Assembly: GCF_000482705.1 (NCBI RefSeq)
Contig: NZ_AXWO01000015.1
Span: forward strand, 1 to 64,000
From: Glycomyces arizonensis DSM 44726
GTDB taxonomy: Bacteria; Actinomycetota; Actinomycetes; Mycobacteriales; Micromonosporaceae
Reading direction: 5' to 3'
Length of the DNA stretch: 64,000 nt
Part shown: piece after piece, positions 44,624 to 53,259 of the stretch
Layout of the letters: each line of letters starts with the position of its first letter
How positions within the stretch are numbered: position 1 is the first letter of the stretch
Position numbers and translations under genes: made by a program
The notes under the pieces: generated by a model
What the model saw: the letters and a program-made list of their open reading frames with translations, nothing else
Told to the model about the DNA's origin: nothing
The model's database searches: none

Positions 44624-45865
44624 ATGTCCGAAACTTCCATTGACCGCGACATCAGGCGGCACCGGGCCGCCGACGCCACCCTCACGCTCACCGCGAACGG
44701 CGAGCCGCTCGCCGGGCGGGAGGTGCGACTCGAGCAGCTTCGGCACCAGTTCCTCTTCGGCTGCACCGCCTTCGAGGCCGTCGAGCTCGCCAGCGGCGAA
44801 GCCGAGGATCCCGAGCGCGCCGCCCGGCTCGTCGAGCTGTGGGAGGGCCTGTTCAACTTCGCGACCCTCCCGTTCTACTGGGGCCGCTTCGAACCCGAGC
44901 GCGGCAAGCCCGACACCGAGCGAGTGCTGGCGGGCGCGCGCTGGCTCGCCGAGCGCGGCCACACCGTCAAGGGCCACCCGCTCGCCTGGCACACCGTCAC
45001 CGCCGACTGGCTGCTCGACCTCGACAACGCCGAGATCGCCGCCGCCCAGGTCGACCGCATCAAGCGCGAGATGGGCGACTTCGCCGGGGTCATCGACATG
45101 TGGGACGTCATCAACGAGGTCGTCATCATGCCGATCTTCGACAAGTACGACAACGGCATCACGCGCCTGTGCCGCGACATCGGCCGCATCCCCATGGTGC
45201 GCATGGTCTTCGACGCCGCCCGCGAGGCCAACCCCCGCGCCACGCTGCTGCTCAACGACTTCGACATGTCCTCGGCCTACGAATGCCTCATCGAGGGCGT
45301 CCTGGAGGCCGGGATACAGATCGACGTGCTCGGGCTCCAGAGCCACATGCACCAGGGCTATTGGGGCGAGGAGAAGACCCTCGGCATCCTCGACCGCTTC
45401 TCCCGCTACGGCCTGCCGATCCACTTCACCGAGACCACCATCGTCTCCGGCGAGACCATGCCGCCCGAGATCGTCGACCTCAACGACCACCAGGTCGACT
45501 CCTGGCCGAGCACCCCCGAAGGCGAGGCCCGCCAGGCCGACGAGATCGAGCGCCACTACAAGACGCTGCTTTCGCACCCGTCGGTGGAGGCGATCACCTA
45601 CTGGGGCATGTCCGACGCGGGCATGTGGCTCGGCGCCCCCGGCGGCTTCGTCCGCACCGACGACACGCCGAAGCCCTCCTATGAGCGGCTCCACCACCTC
45701 GTCAATGAGGAATGGGGGACGAACGGCGCTCTGGTGACCGATGAGGAGGGGCGGGTCCGGTTCAACGGCTTCCTCGGGGACTACCGGATCGAGCACCGGG
45801 GCGCCGCCGCCGAGTTCACTCTGGACGGAACCGGCGAGGCGCGCCTGGCGCTCGACCTGGCCTAA
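44624..45865 (+). CDS. GH10 endo-1,4-beta-xylanase, apparently cytosolic
   Basis: A 413-residue glycoside hydrolase family 10 enzyme without a signal peptide. Acid/base Glu165 in WDVINE and nucleophile Glu270 in HFTETT are intact, with KGHPLAWH and NDFDM. It begins with a short beta-sheet (ADATLTLTANGEPLAGREVR) before the barrel. Intracellular GH10 enzymes hydrolyse imported xylo-oligosaccharides, complementing GH3 and xylA. ATG 44624 is preferred; ATG 44606 would add six residues. Its stop overlaps that of the convergent GH2 gene. Confidence 0.92.
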   Translation: MSETSIDRDIRRHRAADATLTLTANGEPLAGREVRLEQLRHQFLFGCTAFEAVELASGEAEDPERAARLVELWEGLFNFATLPFYWGRFEPERGKPDTERVLAGARWLAERGHTVKGHPLAWHTVTADWLLDLDNAEIAAAQVDRIKREMGDFAGVIDMWDVINEVVIMPIFDKYDNGITRLCRDIGRIPMVRMVFDAAREANPRATLLLNDFDMSSAYECLIEGVLEAGIQIDVLGLQSHMHQGYWGEEKTLGILDRFSRYGLPIHFTETTIVSGETMPPEIVDLNDHQVDSWPSTPEGEARQADEIERHYKTLLSHPSVEAITYWGMSDAGMWLGAPGGFVRTDDTPKPSYERLHHLVNEEWGTNGALVTDEEGRVRFNGFLGDYRIEHRGAAAEFTLDGTGEARLALDLA

Positions 45866-47523
45866 CCGGCGAAGAGCCGCCGCACCGCGCCGTACGCCCG
45901 CTTCGGGCGCCGGTACTCGTCGAGGATGCCCTTGTCGTTGACGCCGCGCGGGCGGGTGAGGAGCATGTGCTTGGCCTCGGTGGTGCGGAAGTCGCCCAGG
46001 ACCCAGATGCCGAGCCCCGAGATCCGGTCCTGGCCGGCCAGGTGCCCGATCACGGTCTCGAGCAGCTCGGCCTGGTACTCCTCGGTCCACATCCCGTGGT
46101 GCTGGTCGCGCCAGCCCGGGACGGCCCCCGCGCCGATCTCGGAGATGATGAGCGGCTTGTCGGCGTGCCCGGCCTCGTCGACGTGGGCGGCGATGCGGTC
46201 GAGCTCGGCGGGGATCGCCTCGATGCCGCCGATGTACCAGCCGGGATAGCAGTTGACCGAGATGACGTCGGCCAGGTCGAGGCAGACGTCCTCGAACACG
46301 TTCAACGTGGCGTAGGTGACCGGCCGGGTCGGGTCGAGCTCCCTGATCCGGCCCAGCAGCCGCTCGTAGGCCGGCCGCGCGGCGGGCTTGTAGCTCGGGC
46401 ACTCGTTGAGGACGCCCCACAGGACGACCGAAGGGTGGTTCGCCGCGGCCTCGACCATCTCGTCGACGTGTTCGAGCTGCGCGTCGACGAAGTCGGGGTC
46501 GGTGAGGAGGTCGACCGGGTACTGCCAGCCGATCGACTCGCTCCACACGCAGATCCCGGCCTCGTCGCACAGGTCGAGGAACAGCGGGTCCTGCGGGTAG
46601 TGGCTGCCGCGCACGAAGTTGCAGCCGAGGTCGCGAATCTGCTGGACGTCGGAGACGAGGAGCGCGGGCGGCTGCGCGTGCCCGAAGTTCGGGTGCGACT
46701 CGTGGCGGTTGACGCCCCACAGCGTCAGCGGCTCGCCGTTGACGGCGACGCGTCCGCCTTCCACGGTGACCTGCCGCAGGCCGACGCGCTCGCACATGTC
46801 GTCCTCGCCGAGCCGCACCTCGACCAGGTGCAGCGCCGGATCCGAGGGCGACCACAGCGCCGCCCCCGGCAGTTCCAGGGTCCGCTCGATCCGGCCGGAG
46901 GCGTCGAGGTCGACCGCCTCCTCCCACGTCCGGCCTCCGCACTCGATTGTCAGTGGGACTTTCTGTTCCGGCCCTTGGTAGTCGATCACCACGTTGATGC
47001 GGCGGGCTTCCAGGTCTTCGGTGGTGATCCGCAGGCGCTCGATCCACAGGTCATTCAACCGGTGCAGTTCCACGGACCTGGTGATGCCTCCGAAGTGGTA
47101 CCAGTCGAAGTGCTCCAGGTGCAGCGGCGAGCGCTCGTTGAACCGGTTGTCGACCAGCACCACGACCTCGGCGAATCCCTCGGCGGCCTCCACATCGGCC
47201 CGGAAGCTCGTGAAGCCTCCGGCGTGCTCGCCGATCGGCTCGCCGTTCCACAGGACCCGGCACCAGTGGTGGACGGCGTCGAACACCAGCCGGTGCCGCC
47301 CGGCCTCGGCGACGCGGACCCGCGTGCGGTAGGCGGCCAGCCCCCGCTTCCCGGCGTAGGCGGGCGTGGCGTCGAACGAGCCCGGCACGGCCATCGCGTC
47401 CTCGAACGCGATCGTCGCCGCCGACACGTCGTCGGGGTCGGCGTCCCCGAGGAACGCGAAGTCCCACACTCCGTCCAGATCCGTCACCGAACGCCGCTCG
47501 TGCCGCGCGAACCGTCGAGCCAT
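45862..47523 (-). CDS. GH2 glycosidase (beta-glucuronidase/galactosidase family)
   Basis: A 553-residue cytosolic glycoside hydrolase family 2 protein, shorter than classical beta-galactosidase. N-terminal sugar-binding jelly roll (RLVFDAVHHWCRVLWNGEPI), immunoglobulin-like domain, and a TIM barrel with acid/base Glu in WGVLNECPS and nucleophile Glu in IISEIGAGAVPG. LWGVNRHESHPNFG and WVLGDFRTT match beta-glucuronidase-like members. Glucuronoxylan side groups would make sense in this region. No signal peptide. Its stop overlaps that of the xylanase. Confidence 0.88.
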   Translation of the reverse strand: MARRFARHERRSVTDLDGVWDFAFLGDADPDDVSAATIAFEDAMAVPGSFDATPAYAGKRGLAAYRTRVRVAEAGRHRLVFDAVHHWCRVLWNGEPIGEHAGGFTSFRADVEAAEGFAEVVVLVDNRFNERSPLHLEHFDWYHFGGITRSVELHRLNDLWIERLRITTEDLEARRINVVIDYQGPEQKVPLTIECGGRTWEEAVDLDASGRIERTLELPGAALWSPSDPALHLVEVRLGEDDMCERVGLRQVTVEGGRVAVNGEPLTLWGVNRHESHPNFGHAQPPALLVSDVQQIRDLGCNFVRGSHYPQDPLFLDLCDEAGICVWSESIGWQYPVDLLTDPDFVDAQLEHVDEMVEAAANHPSVVLWGVLNECPSYKPAARPAYERLLGRIRELDPTRPVTYATLNVFEDVCLDLADVISVNCYPGWYIGGIEAIPAELDRIAAHVDEAGHADKPLIISEIGAGAVPGWRDQHHGMWTEEYQAELLETVIGHLAGQDRISGLGIWVLGDFRTTEAKHMLLTRPRGVNDKGILDEYRRPKRAYGAVRRLFAG

Positions 47524-47566
47524 GCCGTCTCCCCTTCGAGCTGCCCGTGCTGTCTTCCCGATCCTA

Positions 47567-47580
47567 GGCTAGCGCTTGCC
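47567..47580. promoter_or_regulatory. LacI-type operator candidate upstream of GH2
   Basis: GGCTAGCGCTTGCC has an AGCGCT core and imperfect dyad symmetry (two mismatches) like many LacI-family operators (GGCAAGCGCTTGCC). It lies 44-57 bases upstream of the GH2 start on the minus strand, in the gap with the ECF sigma gene. It differs from the sites near 36880 and 37008. Confidence 0.4.
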
Positions 47581-47661
47581 AAGGGCGGTCGTCCCGGGTG
47601 GCGGAGCGGGCACCGCACCGCTGCGCTTAGGCTTCAAGGAATCGACCACAGCGAGGAGCAC

Positions 47662-48528
47662 ATGAGCGAGACCGTCCCGGCCGAGCGGTTCGAAGAGCAG
47701 CGGCCGCGCCTGCGCGCCGTCGCCTACCGCATGCTCGGCTCGCTCAGCGAGGCCGACGACGCGCTCCAGGAGACCTGGCTCCGCGCCAGCGGCACCGACA
47801 CCGCCGACGTCGAGAACCTCCCCGCCTGGCTCACCACCGTCACCGCCCGCGTGTGCCTCAACATGCTCCGCTCCCGGCGCAGGCGCCGCGAGGAGTCCAT
47901 GGAGCTGCGCGTGCCCGACCCGGTCGTCAGCCCCGAGAGCGGCCTCGACCCCGAGCACGAGGCGCTCCTGGCCGACTCGGTCGGCCTCGCCATGCTCGTG
48001 GTGCTCGAAACCCTCAAGCCCTCCGAGCGCCTCGCGTTCGTCCTCCACGACATGTTCGCCGTCCCGTTCGAGGACATCGCCGAAGTCATCGAGAAGACCC
48101 CCGCGGCCGCCAGGCAGCTCGCCAGCCGCGCCCGCCGCCGCGTCGAGGACCAGACCATCACCCCCGAGCGCGACCGGGGCCGCGAACGCGCCGCCGTCGA
48201 CGCCTTCCTCGCCGCCTCCCAGCAGGGCGACTTCGACGCGCTCGTGGCCGTGCTCGACCCCGACGTGGTGCTCCGCTCCGACGGCGGCACCGCCCGCCCC
48301 GCCCTCACCTCGCTCCTGCGCGGCGCCCGCACCGTCGCGGGCCAGGCCGTCATGTTCACCAAGTTCGCCCGGCTCTCGCGCCCGGTGCTCGTCAACGGCG
48401 CCCCCGGCTTCGTGGTCGTGGACAAGCACGGCCCGGTGGCCGTCCTGGCGCTGACGGTCGCGAACGACAGGATCGCCGCCATCGACATCCTCGCCGACCC
48501 CGAGCGCCTGGAGCGCTTGGAGCTCTAG
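47662..48528 (+). CDS. ECF sigma factor with SnoaL-like C-terminal domain
   Basis: A 288-residue sigma-70-family factor. Region 2 (RAVAYRMLGSLSEADDALQET, WLTTVTARVCLNML) and region 4 (PSERLAFVLHDMFAVPFEDI, KTPAAARQLASRARRR) are clear. About 110 further residues form a SnoaL-like fold (AFLAASQQGDFDALVAVLDPD), as in SigJ and ECF41-type groups where the tail modulates activity. No partner anti-sigma gene or ECF41-type oxidoreductase is adjacent. ATG 47662 has GAGGAGC upstream. Confidence 0.93.
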   Translation: MSETVPAERFEEQRPRLRAVAYRMLGSLSEADDALQETWLRASGTDTADVENLPAWLTTVTARVCLNMLRSRRRRREESMELRVPDPVVSPESGLDPEHEALLADSVGLAMLVVLETLKPSERLAFVLHDMFAVPFEDIAEVIEKTPAAARQLASRARRRVEDQTITPERDRGRERAAVDAFLAASQQGDFDALVAVLDPDVVLRSDGGTARPALTSLLRGARTVAGQAVMFTKFARLSRPVLVNGAPGFVVVDKHGPVAVLALTVANDRIAAIDILADPERLERLEL

Positions 48529-48601
48529 ACGGTTTCCACACGCGCCGTGAGGGTAAGCGGCAAGGGGTGGCGGACGCGACATCGCTATGGGAAGGTGAGG
48601 T

Positions 48602-50425
48602 GTGGCTTTGCGGATCGAAGAATACGGAATGCTCGGTGACCTCCACACCGCGGCGCTGGTGGGAATCGACGGATCAATCGACTGGCTGTGCCTGCCGCGG
48701 TTCGACTCCCCGGCCTGCTTCGCGGCGCTGCTCGGCGACGAGCAGAACGGATGCTGGCGCCTGGAGCCCGCCTCCGGCGGCAAGTGCACGCGGCGCCGCT
48801 ACCGAGGCGACACCCTCATCCTCGAGACCGAGTGGGACACCCCCGAAGGCACCGTCCGCGTCACCGACGCGATGCCCCCGCGCGACAAGGCCGCCGACCT
48901 CGTCCGCGTCGTCGAGGGCCTCAGCGGCCGCGTCTCCATGCGCACCATGATGCGGCTGCGCTTCGGCCACGGCCGCACCGAGCCGTGGATCAGGTACCAC
49001 GACGGGCAGATCGCCGCCATCGCCGGACCCGACGCCGCCTGGCTCGCCTCCGACGTGCCGATGGAGCTCGCCGACACCACCGCACGCGCCGAGTTCGCCG
49101 TCTCTGAGGGGGACCGCGTCTCCTTCGTGCTGACCTACCGCGCCTCGCACGAGGAGGAGCCCGTGCCGGTCGACGCCCAGGAGGGCATCGCGGGCACCGA
49201 GCGGTTCTGGAAGGAGTGGATCGGCCACCTGCGCTACGAGGGCGAGTGGGACGAGGCCGTCCGCCGCTCGATGATCATCCTCAAGGCGCTCACCTACGCC
49301 CCGACCGGCGGCATCGTCGCCGCCGCCACCACCTCCCTGCCCGAGGACATCGGCGGCGTCCGCAACTGGGACTACCGCTTCTGCTGGCTGCGGGACGCCA
49401 CCTTCGCGCTCCAGGCGCTCTTGGGCACCGGCTACATCAGCGAGGCCCGCCAGTGGCGCGAGTGGCTCCTGCGCGCCGTCGCGGGCGACCCGGCCGACCT
49501 CCAGATCATGTACGGCCTCGACGGCACGCGCTGGATCCCCGAGTACACGCTCGACTGGCTCCCCGGCTACGAGAACTCCTCGCCGGTGCGGATCGGCAAC
49601 GCCGCCTCCGTCCAGTTCCAGCTCGACGTGTGGGGCGAGGTCCTCGACGGCCTGTACCTCTCGCGCGAGGCGGGCCTGGAGGCCGACGCGAGCGCCTGGG
49701 AGCTCCAGGAGGCGATGCTCGAGTTCCTCGAGGGCAACTGGAGCGAGCCCGACGAGAGCCTGTGGGAGGTGCGCGGCGACCGCCGCCACTTCGTCCACTC
49801 CAAGGTCCTGTCGTGGGCCGGGTTCGACAAGGCCGTCAAGTCCGTCGAGCGGTTCGGCATGGAGGGGCCGGTCGACAAGTGGAAGGCCCTGCGCGACCAG
49901 GTGCACCGCGAGGTCTGCGACCGCGGCTACGACGCCGAGCGGGGGACGTTCACGCAGTTCTACGGCTCCACCGGGCTCGACTCGGCGCTGCTGCTCATCC
50001 CGCAGACCGGCTTCCTGCACTGGAGGGATCCGCGCTTCAAGGGCACCGTCGAGGCGGTGGAGCGCGAGCTCACCCGCGACGGCTTCATCCTCCGCTACGA
50101 CCCGTCCGCCGACGGCGGCGTCGACGGGCTCCCCGGCGACGAGGGCACCTTCCTCGCCTGCTCGTTCTGGCTGGTCGACGCCCTCCACGGCATCGGCCGC
50201 AGCGACGACGCCAGGGCCCTGTTCGAGCGGCTGCTGGCCGTGCGCAACGACCTCGGCCTCCTCAGCGAGGAGTTCGACCCCCACACCGGCCGACAGCTCG
50301 GCAACACCCCGCAGGCCTACAGCCACGTCGGGCTGGTCAACTCGGCCCGGCACCTGAGCGGCACGCACCCGGCCACGGCCCCGCGTGCCGTCAGGGAAGA
50401 GCAGTCCAGCGACAAGGGAGAGTGA
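48602..50425 (+). CDS. GH15 family alpha-glucosidase (glucoamylase/trehalase type)
   Basis: A 607-residue cytosolic glycoside hydrolase family 15 protein. The start IEEYGMLGDLHTAALVGIDG is the bacterial GH15 N-terminal domain; the (alpha/alpha)6 barrel follows with NWDYRFCWLRDATF and the late QAYSHVGLVNSA with its preceding SEEFDPHTG, the catalytic base region. Mycobacterial relatives are trehalases, others glucoamylases; substrate is not settled by sequence. GTG 48602 with GGTGAGG upstream. It is followed six bases later by glucose dehydrogenase, so released glucose is likely oxidised. Confidence 0.93.
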   Translation: MALRIEEYGMLGDLHTAALVGIDGSIDWLCLPRFDSPACFAALLGDEQNGCWRLEPASGGKCTRRRYRGDTLILETEWDTPEGTVRVTDAMPPRDKAADLVRVVEGLSGRVSMRTMMRLRFGHGRTEPWIRYHDGQIAAIAGPDAAWLASDVPMELADTTARAEFAVSEGDRVSFVLTYRASHEEEPVPVDAQEGIAGTERFWKEWIGHLRYEGEWDEAVRRSMIILKALTYAPTGGIVAAATTSLPEDIGGVRNWDYRFCWLRDATFALQALLGTGYISEARQWREWLLRAVAGDPADLQIMYGLDGTRWIPEYTLDWLPGYENSSPVRIGNAASVQFQLDVWGEVLDGLYLSREAGLEADASAWELQEAMLEFLEGNWSEPDESLWEVRGDRRHFVHSKVLSWAGFDKAVKSVERFGMEGPVDKWKALRDQVHREVCDRGYDAERGTFTQFYGSTGLDSALLLIPQTGFLHWRDPRFKGTVEAVERELTRDGFILRYDPSADGGVDGLPGDEGTFLACSFWLVDALHGIGRSDDARALFERLLAVRNDLGLLSEEFDPHTGRQLGNTPQAYSHVGLVNSARHLSGTHPATAPRAVREEQSSDKGE

Positions 50426-50431
50426 ATCGCC

Positions 50432-51493
50432 GTGCGCGCCTTGACCGTCATACCGGGCCGGAAGCGCTCGCTCGCGCTGACCGAGATGCCCGAGCCCGAG
50501 CCCGCAGAGGGTGACCTGCTCGTCGACGCGCTCGCCGTCGGCGTGTGCGGCACCGACAAGGAGATCGCCGACGCCGAGTACGGGACGGCCCCGCCCGGGG
50601 CCGACCGGCTCGTCATCGGCCACGAGTCGCTGGGTCGGGTGCGCCAGGCGCCCGACGGCAGCGGCTTCGCGCCGGGCGACCTCGTCGTCGGCGTGGTGCG
50701 CCGGCCCGACCCGGTGCCGTGCGGGGCGTGCGCGATCGGCCGGTTCGACGAGTGCCGCAACGGCCGCTACACCGAGCGCGGCATCAAGCAGCTCGACGGC
50801 TACGCCAGCGAGGTCTGGACCGTCGAGGCCGACTACGCCGTCAAGCTCGATCCGGGCCTGGCGGAGGTCGGCGTGCTCATGGAGCCGACCAGCGTCGTGG
50901 CCAAGGCGTGGGAGCAGGTCGACAAGATCGGCGGGCGCTCCTGGTTCGAGCCGAAGTCGGTCCTGGTCACCGGCGCCGGGCCCATCGGGCTGCTCGCCGC
51001 GCTCATCGGCGTCCAGCGCGGCCTGGACGTGCACGTCCTCGACCTGGTCACCGACGGGCCCAAGCCGGACCTCGTCGCCGACCTCGGCGCGACCTACCAC
51101 CACGAGGGCATCGACTCGATGGTCAAGGACGGCGAGCCGGACATCGTCATCGAGGCCACCGGCGCCAGCCAGCTCGTGTTCGAGGCGATCGGCGCCACCG
51201 GCGCCTTCGGCGTCACCTGCCTGACCGGCGTCTCACCGGCCGGGCGGAGCGTGAACGTCGACGCCGGGTCGCTCAACCGGGAGGTCGTGCTCGAGAACGA
51301 CGCGGTCGTCGGCTCGGTCAACGCCAACCTGGAGCACTACGCGGCCGCCGCGCGCGTCCTGGCCGAGGCCGACCGGGACTGGCTCGCCCGCCTCATCACC
51401 CGCCGCGTGCCGATCGAGCGCTTCGACGAGGCCTTCGGCGTCGGCGGCGGCAACGTCAAGGCCGTCATCGACCTGGACACCGCCGCCGCCTGA
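50432..51493 (+). CDS. Glucose 1-dehydrogenase (zinc MDR family)
   Basis: Oxidises glucose to gluconolactone with NAD(P). The 353-residue product has the catalytic zinc motif GVCGTDKEI and GHESLG, structural-zinc-type cysteines (CGACAIGRFDECRNG), and a Rossmann nucleotide site GAGPIGLLAALI. The N-terminal GRKRSLALTEMPEPEP and EPTSVVAKAWEQVD match archaeal/actinobacterial glucose dehydrogenases. GTG 50432 starts six bases after GH15. The convergent MFS gene ends nine bases downstream, with a small GC hairpin between. Confidence 0.9.
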   Translation: MRALTVIPGRKRSLALTEMPEPEPAEGDLLVDALAVGVCGTDKEIADAEYGTAPPGADRLVIGHESLGRVRQAPDGSGFAPGDLVVGVVRRPDPVPCGACAIGRFDECRNGRYTERGIKQLDGYASEVWTVEADYAVKLDPGLAEVGVLMEPTSVVAKAWEQVDKIGGRSWFEPKSVLVTGAGPIGLLAALIGVQRGLDVHVLDLVTDGPKPDLVADLGATYHHEGIDSMVKDGEPDIVIEATGASQLVFEAIGATGAFGVTCLTGVSPAGRSVNVDAGSLNREVVLENDAVVGSVNANLEHYAAAARVLAEADRDWLARLITRRVPIERFDEAFGVGGGNVKAVIDLDTAAA

Positions 51494-51502
51494 CGCGCGG
51501 TC

Positions 51503-53089
51503 TCAGACCGCCGCGCGGGAGGTCTCCTGCGCGGCGGGCTCGGGTTCCGGCTCGGGCAGGTCGACGCTGTCGCGCAGCCGCACCGGGGTGAGGAACAGCG
51601 CGGAGACGATGCCGACGGCGCTGATGCACGCCGAGAACAGGAACAGGTGGCCGGTGGCGTCGCCGTAGGCCGCCATGACGACCTCCCGCACCGGATCGGG
51701 CATGGCGTCCAGGTCCAGGGAGGAGCCGCCGCCGACCCCTTCGCCGGAGATCGGGATGCCGAGGGCCTTGAGGCCCGAGGTGATCTTCGAGGCGACCTGG
51801 TTGGCGAGTATCGCGCCCAGGACCGAGACGCCGATGGTGCCGCCCAGCGAGCGGAAGAACGTGATCGAGCCGCTGGCGGCGCCGAGCTCGCGCAGCGGCA
51901 CCGAGTTCTGCACCACCAGGACGAGGTTCTGCATCGCGGCGCCGACGCCGATGCCGACGCAGGCCATCCCGATCGCTATGTAGACCAGCGAGGTCTGGTG
52001 GTCCATGGCCGAGAGCATGGTGAACCCGGCGGTGAGCACGAGCGTCCCGGTGATGATGTACGGCTTGACCCTGCCGGTCCTGGAGACCAGGCGCCCGGCC
52101 ACCGCCGAGGACAGCAGGACGCCGAGCATCATCGGCGTGGTGAGCAGGCCCGCCTCGGTGGGGGAGTAGCCGCGGGCGATCTGGAAGTACTGCCCGAGGA
52201 AGACCGCCCCGCCGAACATGGCCATGCCGACCGACAGGCTCGTGATGATGGCGAGCGCGGGGTCGCGGCGCTTGACGACGTGGATCGGCACCACCGGCAG
52301 CGGGACGCGCGTCTCGACCCACACGGCCGCGCCGAGCAGGACGACGCTGCCGCCGACCATCACGCCGGACTGCCAGGAGATCCAGGCGAAGTCGTTGTCG
52401 ACGAAGGTGACCCACAGCAGCAGCAGGCTGACGCCCGCGGCGATGAGGCTCGCGCCGACGTAGTCGACCTTCGTCTCGGGGCGGCGGGTCTCCACCAGGT
52501 GCAGCGTGCGGCTGAGCATGACGAACGCGATGATCGTCAGCGGCACGGCCATGAAGAAGCACCAGCGCCAGCCGAGCCAGTCGGCGTCGGTGATGGCCCC
52601 GCCCAGCAGCGGGCCGCCCACGGTGGAGACGGCCATGACGCCGCCGAGGTAGCCGTTGTACCGGCCGCGCTCCTTGGGGCTGACCATCGCGCCGATGATG
52701 ACCTGCACGAGCACCTGGAGTGCGCCCATGCCCAGGCCCTGGACGGCGCGTAGCGCGATGAGCTGCTCGGTGTTCTGCGCCAGGCCGCAGCCGAGCGCGG
52801 CGAGGCTGAAGATCACGATGGCGATCTGGAGCAGCCGCTTCTTGGGGAACAGGTCGGCCAGCTTGCCCCAGATGGGGGTCGAGGCGGTCGAGGCCAGCAG
52901 CATCGCGGTGACGACCCACGTGTACTGGGACTGGCTGCCCTTGAGCGAGCCGACGATCTGGGGCAGGGCCACCGAGACGATGGTGGAGCTGATCATCGCC
53001 GCGAACAGGACGATGAGCAGACCGCTGAGGGCGCGGAGCACCTCGCGGTGGGTCATCGGCTGGGCGGCGGGGTTCGCGGGTGCGCTCAT
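51503..53089 (-). CDS. MFS multidrug exporter, DHA2 (EmrB/QacA) type
   Basis: A 528-residue transporter with about 14 helices, the DHA2 layout. Motif A-like GKLADLFPKKRLL and motif C-like GLVMG-type region GGVMAVSTVGGPLLGGAI are present; a long loop (about 430-460) precedes the last helix. AGGAGG lies six bases before ATG 53089. It is divergent from a TetR with a perfect operator between, so it is probably an inducible drug or toxin exporter. Confidence 0.92.
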   Translation of the reverse strand: MSAPANPAAQPMTHREVLRALSGLLIVLFAAMISSTIVSVALPQIVGSLKGSQSQYTWVVTAMLLASTASTPIWGKLADLFPKKRLLQIAIVIFSLAALGCGLAQNTEQLIALRAVQGLGMGALQVLVQVIIGAMVSPKERGRYNGYLGGVMAVSTVGGPLLGGAITDADWLGWRWCFFMAVPLTIIAFVMLSRTLHLVETRRPETKVDYVGASLIAAGVSLLLLWVTFVDNDFAWISWQSGVMVGGSVVLLGAAVWVETRVPLPVVPIHVVKRRDPALAIITSLSVGMAMFGGAVFLGQYFQIARGYSPTEAGLLTTPMMLGVLLSSAVAGRLVSRTGRVKPYIITGTLVLTAGFTMLSAMDHQTSLVYIAIGMACVGIGVGAAMQNLVLVVQNSVPLRELGAASGSITFFRSLGGTIGVSVLGAILANQVASKITSGLKALGIPISGEGVGGGSSLDLDAMPDPVREVVMAAYGDATGHLFLFSACISAVGIVSALFLTPVRLRDSVDLPEPEPEPAAQETSRAAV

Positions 53090-53224
53090 GGGCGGCCTCC
53101 TGCGACATGGAGAACATGCAGAGCCACGGGACCTCCGGGACCGGGATGGGTGTTTACGCTGGTGTCGGGGCGCTGGGGCCTCGAAACCCCAGTGAACGCT
53201 CCGTCTCTTATTCCACGCTACCAT

Positions 53225-53245
53225 TAGTGAACGCAACGTTCACTA
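53225..53245. promoter_or_regulatory. TetR operator, perfect 21-bp inverted repeat
   Basis: TAGTGAACG-CAA-CGTTCACTA has exact nine-base arms. It lies 15 bases before the TetR start and about 135 bases from the MFS start, in the divergent gap. GTGAACG-type half sites are typical of this TetR group. Confidence 0.85.
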
Positions 53246-53259
53246 TCTAGGAGACACTG

